A stretch of 10,589 nucleotides of DNA, taken from NCBI GenBank assembly GCA_050946655.1, contig JBMNVE010000062.1:1-10589 (forward strand), given 5' to 3'. The translations under genes and the position numbers were made by a program. Position 1 is the stretch's first letter. Each line of letters starts with the position of its first letter. Below are positions 6,686 to 10,589 of this stretch, piece by piece. This DNA is from JAXGRD01 sp050946655 (GTDB taxonomy: Bacteria > Bacillota > Clostridia > Peptostreptococcales > Anaerovoracaceae). Under the pieces are notes generated by a model that saw only the letters and a program-made list of their open reading frames with translations, searched no databases and was not told the DNA's origin.

Positions 6686-7536
6686 GCCTTTTTCCTCGAC
6701 AAACGCCACATGGCCAGTAAAAAGAACACAACGCCCGAAAAAGCAAGAATCCCAATGCTCATCCAAGGTTCCACAACCTTGTCGCCAAAGGAAAAGGTGA
6801 TTCCCATGGCCTCCTTGAATCCCTCTACCGCGGGAACCGGTGCCCCGGCAAATCCCTTGTCAATGGGTCCTTCGCCCAGAATCTGTCTCAGGAGCAAGGC
6901 CCCGTGGGAAGGAGGAAATACCTTCACCACCATTTGCATGGCTTCGGGAAGACTTCCAATATTGACATATATCCCTGTGAGAAATCCGATCATGGTTCCC
7001 ACGATGGTACTGGCTCCCGCAAAGGCCCCTTCACTTTTTAAGAAGGAGATGAGGAAGAGGAGCATTGCCGTATTGGAAAAGGCACACAGGATGATCACCC
7101 CTATGACCTTCCCCAGGGTAAGGGCATCCAGCAGTTCTCCTCCCCTGCTGACAATATATATTTCTCCGATGACTAGGGTGATCGCCGTCAGGATCAGTCC
7201 CACCAGAAAGGAACTGAGAACATATCCCCCTGCAATATCCCTTCGGTTCATAGGTGCCACATAAAAGTCTTTTTCGATTTTCTTATCCTTGTCGGTGATC
7301 ATGGTTCCGAAGGCGCCCAAGGTGGCCGTCACAGAGGTAACTGCCAAGATCCCCGCAACAATCCAGCTACTGATGATCACTGAGGCCTGGGGTATCCCTG
7401 TCATGGACTTCACCATCAAATCCCCTAAAAATAGTGCGAACAGCCCAATGATGAGGAGGGCTCCCAGAAGGGCAAAGAACACGCTCATTCTATCCCTAAA
7501 AAACATCTTCATATTTCTCTTGGCAAAAGCGATCAT
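6682..7536 (-). CDS. ABC-2 type exporter permease
   Basis: This is the membrane subunit of an ABC-2 family exporter, pairing with the ATPase encoded just upstream. The 284-residue product has about six hydrophobic segments, near 17-37, 52-80, 103-128, 141-165, 171-194 and 259-277. The N-terminus is a short basic, amphipathic stretch (AKRNMKMFFRDRMSVFF), as is common in this family. A longer loop at about 195-258 separates the last two segments. KDKKIEKDFYVAPMNRRDI (83-101) is the conserved cytosolic coupling region between segments 2 and 3. The C-terminus is basic (WRLSRKKA). The substrate is unknown; relatives export drugs, lipids, peptides or polysaccharides. The ATG at 7536 shares a base with the ATPase stop (TGATG) and follows AGGAG by 8 bases. 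A TTG at 7539 is a less likely start. Confidence 0.9.
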   Translation of the reverse strand: MIAFAKRNMKMFFRDRMSVFFALLGALLIIGLFALFLGDLMVKSMTGIPQASVIISSWIVAGILAVTSVTATLGAFGTMITDKDKKIEKDFYVAPMNRRDIAGGYVLSSFLVGLILTAITLVIGEIYIVSRGGELLDALTLGKVIGVIILCAFSNTAMLLFLISFLKSEGAFAGASTIVGTMIGFLTGIYVNIGSLPEAMQMVVKVFPPSHGALLLRQILGEGPIDKGFAGAPVPAVEGFKEAMGITFSFGDKVVEPWMSIGILAFSGVVFFLLAMWRLSRKKA

Positions 7537-8459
7537 CAACGCATCTCCTTTCCGGTGATCCCGATGAAGGCATCATCCATGCTTCCCGTCCGCACCTCAA
7601 AATCCAGGATGTCCTCCCTGTACTTATCTACGATGGGAATGGCATCCAGGGTTTCGGAGAGGTTGATGATAAATCGCTCTACCCCCTCTGCAAAGGACAC
7701 GCCTTCTTTTCTCAATTTCCCTGCCAGAATATCCTTGTCCCGGTAGATCAGTTGAAGGGTGTCGGAGGAGTAGGTGGCCTTTAAATTCACTGGAGTCCCC
7801 TTGGCCGCGATTTCCCCCTCATCGATCACCACCACATAATCGGCGTCCTCTGCCTCTTCCATATAGTGAGTGGTGAGAAAAACCGTCATGTCTTCTTCTT
7901 TTCGAATGCTTCTCACCGTGTCCCACACGTTCTTTCTGGTCTGAGGGTCCAGTCCGGTGGTAGGTTCGTCCAAAAATAAAATCTTTGGTCTATTGATCAA
8001 GGCACGGGCGATATCCGCTCGCCTTCTCTGGCCACCCGACAGCTTCCCGTAGGGCCTCTTTAGGAACTCCTCTACACCCGTGCTGGTGACGGCAAAATCC
8101 ATGGCATCTCTGAGGACATTGCCTTTCAACCCGTACAAGCCTCCCCTCAGCTGCAGGTTTTCTTTTACCGTCAAGAGGTTATCCAGTAGGCCATCCTGAA
8201 AAACCGCCCCTATCTTCTTTCTGATCTCATGGTCATCTCTGCCCACCTTCAAGCCATCGATGATGATTTCACCGGCATCTCCTTTGAGAAAGGTGCAGAT
8301 AATATCTATCGTTGTAGATTTTCCGGCGCCGTTAGGTCCGAGAAAAGCAAAGACATCCCCCTTCTTTACGTAGAAGTCGATGCCTTTTACCGCCTGTACT
8401 TTTCCATAGGACTTCCGCAGGTCGGAAACTCCAATGATCTGATTTTCGTTTTTTTCCAT
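7536..8459 (-). CDS. ABC exporter ATP-binding protein (DrrA/CcmA-like)
   Basis: This is the ATPase subunit that powers the adjacent ABC-2 permease at the inner face of the membrane. The 307-residue product has Walker A GPNGAGKST (41-49), Q-loop Gln88 in AVFQDGLLD, signature LSGGQ (140-144), Walker B ILFLDE (160-165), a D-loop TGLDPQ and H-loop His198. It is longer than a bare nucleotide-binding domain. The C-terminal region from about 225 to 307 is the extension usual in DrrA-type drug and antibiotic exporter ATPases. Two tandem ATGs are available. The one at 8459 is 7 bases from AAGGAGG, while 8462 is only 4 bases away, so 8459 is preferred. It has its own promoter and is first in the ATPase, permease, SIR2-like set. 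The substrate cannot be inferred. Confidence 0.93.
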   Translation of the reverse strand: MEKNENQIIGVSDLRKSYGKVQAVKGIDFYVKKGDVFAFLGPNGAGKSTTIDIICTFLKGDAGEIIIDGLKVGRDDHEIRKKIGAVFQDGLLDNLLTVKENLQLRGGLYGLKGNVLRDAMDFAVTSTGVEEFLKRPYGKLSGGQRRRADIARALINRPKILFLDEPTTGLDPQTRKNVWDTVRSIRKEEDMTVFLTTHYMEEAEDADYVVVIDEGEIAAKGTPVNLKATYSSDTLQLIYRDKDILAGKLRKEGVSFAEGVERFIINLSETLDAIPIVDKYREDILDFEVRTGSMDDAFIGITGKEMR

Positions 8460-8482
8460 CATAAAACCTCCTTGCCGTGTTT

Positions 8483-8511
8483 ATTATAGCAAGAAGGCCC
8501 GAAGATGTCTA
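8483..8511 (-). promoter_or_regulatory. Promoter of the ABC exporter / SIR2-like operon
   Basis: On the minus strand, TAGACA (8511-8506, five of six consensus bases) and a perfect TATAAT (8488-8483) are separated by 17 bases. Transcription should start near 8476, giving a very short leader that holds little more than the AAGGAGG ribosome binding site (8473-8467). CTTGC and GCAAG repeats flank the -10 box directly (8471-8475 and 8489-8493). The -35 box lies 12 bases after the stop of the FNT channel gene, so this set is separable from the genes upstream. Confidence 0.8.
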
Positions 8512-8522
8512 TTTTTGGCGCT

Positions 8523-9353
8523 CTACGCCCTCTTGCCGGAGTACCAGTAGGCCATACCCACAAAAATTGCACCGCCGACTAAGTTACCCAAGGTGACGGG
8601 GATCAAGTTGTTGACAAAAAAGCCCCCCCAAGTAAGCCCGGCCAGCCCGTCGGGGCTAACCCCGGACAGATCTGCAAACGCCCCGTTGGCCTTGGCCAGG
8701 ATGCCCGCGGGAATGTAGTACATATTGGCTACGCTATGCTCAAAGCCTGACGTGATAAAAAGAGAGATGGGGAAGAAGATTCCCATCATCTTGCCCAGGA
8801 GAGTATCAGCGCCGTAGGAAAGCCATACCGCAAGGCAGACCAGCCAGTTGCACATGATCCCCAGAAAAAAGGCTGCAAGAAAGTCCAAAGAAGTCTTCCC
8901 GGCGGCTATTTTGACCGTGATCGCTCCTGCCATATCCCCGCCGGCATGAAACAAGCCTGAATTGGCCATGAGCAGGGCGATCAATACAGAGCCAATCAAA
9001 TTAAATCCATAGACGATGACCCAGTTTTTCAACATCTTCCCCATGGTGATCCGCTTTTCCAAAAGGGATGTGACCATCAGGGTGTTTCCGGTGAACAATT
9101 CGCAGCCGGTAAGGACCACCAGCATCAGGCCGGTGGGAAAGACCACTCCTGCCACGGCTCTCCCCAGACCGTAAGTGTTCGGATCGGCCAAAAGGTTAAA
9201 GGCCGCCATGGTAGAGCCTTCTGCCGCAAAAGCAATCATGGCACCGGCAAGGATGCCTAAAACCGCTAATTTGGAAAACGAATACGATGCCCTTCTGGTA
9301 CCCGTATCAATGGCAACTTCCAGTATCTCCGCCGGCTTCAATGGTGCTCCCAT
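8523..9353 (-). CDS. Formate/nitrite transporter (FNT) family channel
   Basis: FNT proteins are pentameric membrane channels for small monovalent anions such as formate, nitrite or hydrosulfide. The 276-residue product has six membrane spans, roughly 28-50, 65-85, 108-130, 155-178, 189-205 and 245-268. Family motifs are the omega-loop segment GCELFTGNTL (83-92) after span 2, CNWLVCLAVW (168-177), and SGFEHSVANMYYIPAG (202-217) with the central-pore His206. Lys153 just before span 4 may match the conserved lysine of the outer vestibule. Formate is a reasonable guess in a fermentative anaerobe, but nitrite or hydrosulfide cannot be excluded; no formate dehydrogenase, pyruvate formate-lyase or sulfite reductase gene is nearby. 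The ATG follows AGGAGG by 11 bases. Only 25 bases separate it from the upstream gene, with no clear promoter between, so cotranscription is likely. Confidence 0.93.
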   Translation of the reverse strand: MGAPLKPAEILEVAIDTGTRRASYSFSKLAVLGILAGAMIAFAAEGSTMAAFNLLADPNTYGLGRAVAGVVFPTGLMLVVLTGCELFTGNTLMVTSLLEKRITMGKMLKNWVIVYGFNLIGSVLIALLMANSGLFHAGGDMAGAITVKIAAGKTSLDFLAAFFLGIMCNWLVCLAVWLSYGADTLLGKMMGIFFPISLFITSGFEHSVANMYYIPAGILAKANGAFADLSGVSPDGLAGLTWGGFFVNNLIPVTLGNLVGGAIFVGMAYWYSGKRA

Positions 9354-9378
9354 AAATGATTCATCCTCCTGATCCGAT

Positions 9379-9828
9379 TTACGTGTGCATTTCGAATTTT
9401 GTTTTGCATTTGGGGCAGGTCACTCGTACGTTTCCCTTCCCCGAGGGTATTCTGATCTGCTGTTTGCAGGACGGGCAGTAGTAATAGGCATAGACGACTC
9501 CCCGTTTTCCGTTGCTTTGCTGTTCCTGCCGGGAATAGGTATATGTCCCCTGTCTCTTCTGCTTCCTGAAGTAGTTCCAGTTGAGGATCCTATTTTTGAT
9601 CTGAATGAATTTCTGGTTTTCCATCTGCCTCCTGGGGATGTTTCTGGAAAACACTCTAAACAGCATGAGAAGAAAGAGAAGCAGCCCCGCCCAGTGGATA
9701 TAAGGCAGGCGAAAAAGCCTGCCGACGATCTGTAGGATGAAGCCCGCGATCATCATGAACACCGAGAGGGCATCGTTTCCGTATCGCCCCTGCATGAATT
9801 GCATCATTCTATAGCCCCAATTATTCAT
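9379..9828 (-). CDS. Small membrane protein with C-terminal zinc ribbon
   Basis: The function of this 149-residue protein is not known to me. The N-terminus reads MNNWGYRMMQFMQGRYGNDALSVF in outline, followed by two close hydrophobic segments (about 20-37 and 44-60) that should form a membrane hairpin. A strongly basic stretch follows (62-95, rich in Arg and Lys), then a low-complexity polar linker. The C-terminus is a zinc ribbon with Cys118/Cys121 in CPSC and Cys138/Cys141 in CPKC. Similar small membrane zinc-ribbon proteins with a GRYG-type N-terminus occur across Clostridia; this is from general recollection, not a search. The start at 9828 lies inside the end of the RelQ-type gene (8-base overlap), so the two are probably translated together. 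The zinc ribbon suggests binding of nucleic acid or a protein, which is inference. Confidence 0.8.
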   Translation of the reverse strand: MNNWGYRMMQFMQGRYGNDALSVFMMIAGFILQIVGRLFRLPYIHWAGLLLFLLMLFRVFSRNIPRRQMENQKFIQIKNRILNWNYFRKQKRQGTYTYSRQEQQSNGKRGVVYAYYYCPSCKQQIRIPSGKGNVRVTCPKCKTKFEMHT

Positions 9829-10504
9829 GTTCCTTCCCTTTGTCTACCTCGTTATGGATCCGCTCCATCCGCTCATCCACATCGGCCATGGCCAGAGCAC
9901 ATGCCCGAAGCTCCTCCGATTCCTCTTTGGTCAATGTTCCGTTATTTTTATATTTCAGCTCATGCTCCAGACTGGCCCAAGTATCCATAGCAATGGTTCT
10001 GATTTGTATTTCCACCGGCAAAATCTCTGTTTTAGAAGAAAGAAACACCGGAACGGTGACCACCAGATGAAGGCTTCTATAGCCGCTCTCCTTAGGGTGC
10101 GCGATATAATCCTTCTTTCGAATCAGGCAAATATCATCCTGTCGCAGCAACATCTCCGCAATGTTATAAATATCGCTGGTATAGTTGCAGATCACCCGGA
10201 CCCCTGCGATGTCCGTGATGGCACGCATTCCATCCACGTTCATCTCCAGATTCTTGCGGATCACTTTTTCTGCCGTGCTTTGAATACTCTTGACACGACA
10301 CTCCATGTGATGAATGGGATTGTAATCATTTTTCACATGGAACTCGTCGTCCAATATCTCCAATTTCGTGCTGATCTCCCGAACGGCAGCATGGTACATG
10401 CTCCTAAGTTCTATGATTTCCTTGGCCTTGTCCGCTAGGGGACGAAATTCTATGGGCAAGCTGTCCGGATCGATCTTGGGGACATCCTTCTTTTCCAGTA
10501 TCAT
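9821..10504 (-). CDS. relQ: Small alarmone synthetase, RelQ/YjbM type GTP pyrophosphokinase
   Basis: This enzyme transfers pyrophosphate from ATP to GDP or GTP, making (p)ppGpp in the cytoplasm as part of the stringent response. The 227-residue product is a lone synthetase domain, without the hydrolase, TGS or ACT domains of long Rel proteins. Motifs are ITDIAGVRVICNY (96-108, with the metal-binding Asp98), HPKESGYRSLHLVV (136-149) for substrate binding, and LPVEIQIRTIAMDTWASLEHELKYK (162-186) with Glu165 and His181. Helices flank the core on both sides, as in RelQ tetramers. The length and C-terminal helix fit RelQ better than RelP, but the subtype is judged by eye. The ATG at 10504 follows a purine-rich GGCGGA by 6 bases. 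The gene is first in its transcript, and the next gene starts inside it. Confidence 0.93.
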   Translation of the reverse strand: MILEKKDVPKIDPDSLPIEFRPLADKAKEIIELRSMYHAAVREISTKLEILDDEFHVKNDYNPIHHMECRVKSIQSTAEKVIRKNLEMNVDGMRAITDIAGVRVICNYTSDIYNIAEMLLRQDDICLIRKKDYIAHPKESGYRSLHLVVTVPVFLSSKTEILPVEIQIRTIAMDTWASLEHELKYKNNGTLTKEESEELRACALAMADVDERMERIHNEVDKGKEHE

Positions 10505-10531
10505 GGTGTTCCGCCTTTCGTTTCAAGTGAA

Positions 10532-10559
10532 ATTATATCATCATACTATCGAAATACAA
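10532..10559 (-). promoter_or_regulatory. Extended -10 promoter ahead of the RelQ-type gene
   Basis: On the minus strand, TGATATAAT (10540-10532) gives a perfect -10 hexamer with the TGn extension. The best -35 candidate, TTGTAT (10559-10554), matches only three of six bases at 16-base spacing, as is common for extended -10 promoters. Transcription should start near 10525, about 20 bases before the ATG. A short inverted repeat TTTCA-AG-TGAAA (10521-10532) sits at the start site. Confidence 0.65.
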
Positions 10560-10589
10560 TGAAATTTTCCTGAAAGAAAAATTAGTTGT

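Noticed and set aside
6686..6766. N-terminal extension of the SIR2-like protein by 27 residues
   Set aside because: It is the permease 3' end in another frame. The ATG at 6685 with GAGG upstream and an ATGA overlap fits the SIR2-like NAD-binding start better.
8511..8528. GC-rich GGCG/CGCC hairpin just after the FNT channel gene
   Set aside because: On the transcribed strand it is followed by A residues rather than a U-run, and the stem is only 4 bp, so it is not a terminator.
10521..10575. TTTCA-AG-TGAAA and a similar TTTTCCTGAAA sequence near the relQ promoter as paired operators
   Set aside because: The repeats are short, AT-rich and imperfect, and easily arise by chance in this stretch.

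Overview
The window is a gene-dense stretch with every supported gene on the minus strand. It reads as chromosome of an anaerobic, Gram-positive Clostridia-type bacterium of medium GC content. This is an inference from AGGAGG-type ribosome binding sites, a clostridial-style his operon with a short-form HisG that needs HisZ, a RelQ-type alarmone synthetase and an FNT-family formate/nitrite-type channel. No species is claimed. There are no rRNA, tRNA, CRISPR or mobile-element signals, and no gene-free stretch longer than about 110 bases.

In transcription order (right to left), the first block is 10504 to 8523. It holds a small RelQ/YjbM-type (p)ppGpp synthetase, a small membrane protein with a C-terminal zinc ribbon (8-base overlap with relQ), and an FNT-family channel. 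An extended -10 promoter lies ahead of relQ. The second block, 8459 to 5702, has its own near-consensus promoter. It holds an ABC exporter ATPase, an ABC-2 type permease and a SIR2-like protein, joined by TGATG and ATGA start/stop overlaps. The pairing of an exporter with a SIR2-like NAD-binding protein is the least explained part of the window.

The third block, 5590 to 1, is a histidine biosynthesis operon: hisZ-hisG (one fused gene), hisC, hisB, hisH, hisA, hisF and the start of hisI, which runs off the left edge. Its promoter has perfect -35 and -10 hexamers and lies just after the SIR2-like stop codon, flanked by an 8-bp inverted repeat that could be an operator. The leader of about 55 bases is too short for a T-box and has no histidine-rich leader peptide. 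Genes are joined by ATGA or TGATG overlaps, except hisH-hisA with a 22-base gap. Together they cover ATP phosphoribosyl transfer (HisZG), PRAMP ring opening (HisI), ProFAR isomerisation (HisA), imidazole ring formation (HisHF), dehydration (HisB) and transamination (HisC). hisD and the histidinol-phosphatase gene are absent, and hisE is not visible.

Most notable are the single-polypeptide HisZ-HisG fusion, the missing hisD in an otherwise tightly packed operon, the ABC exporter/SIR2 gene set, and the repeat around the his promoter. None amounts to a proven new system. The fusion and the ABC-SIR2 set are the best candidates for follow-up.
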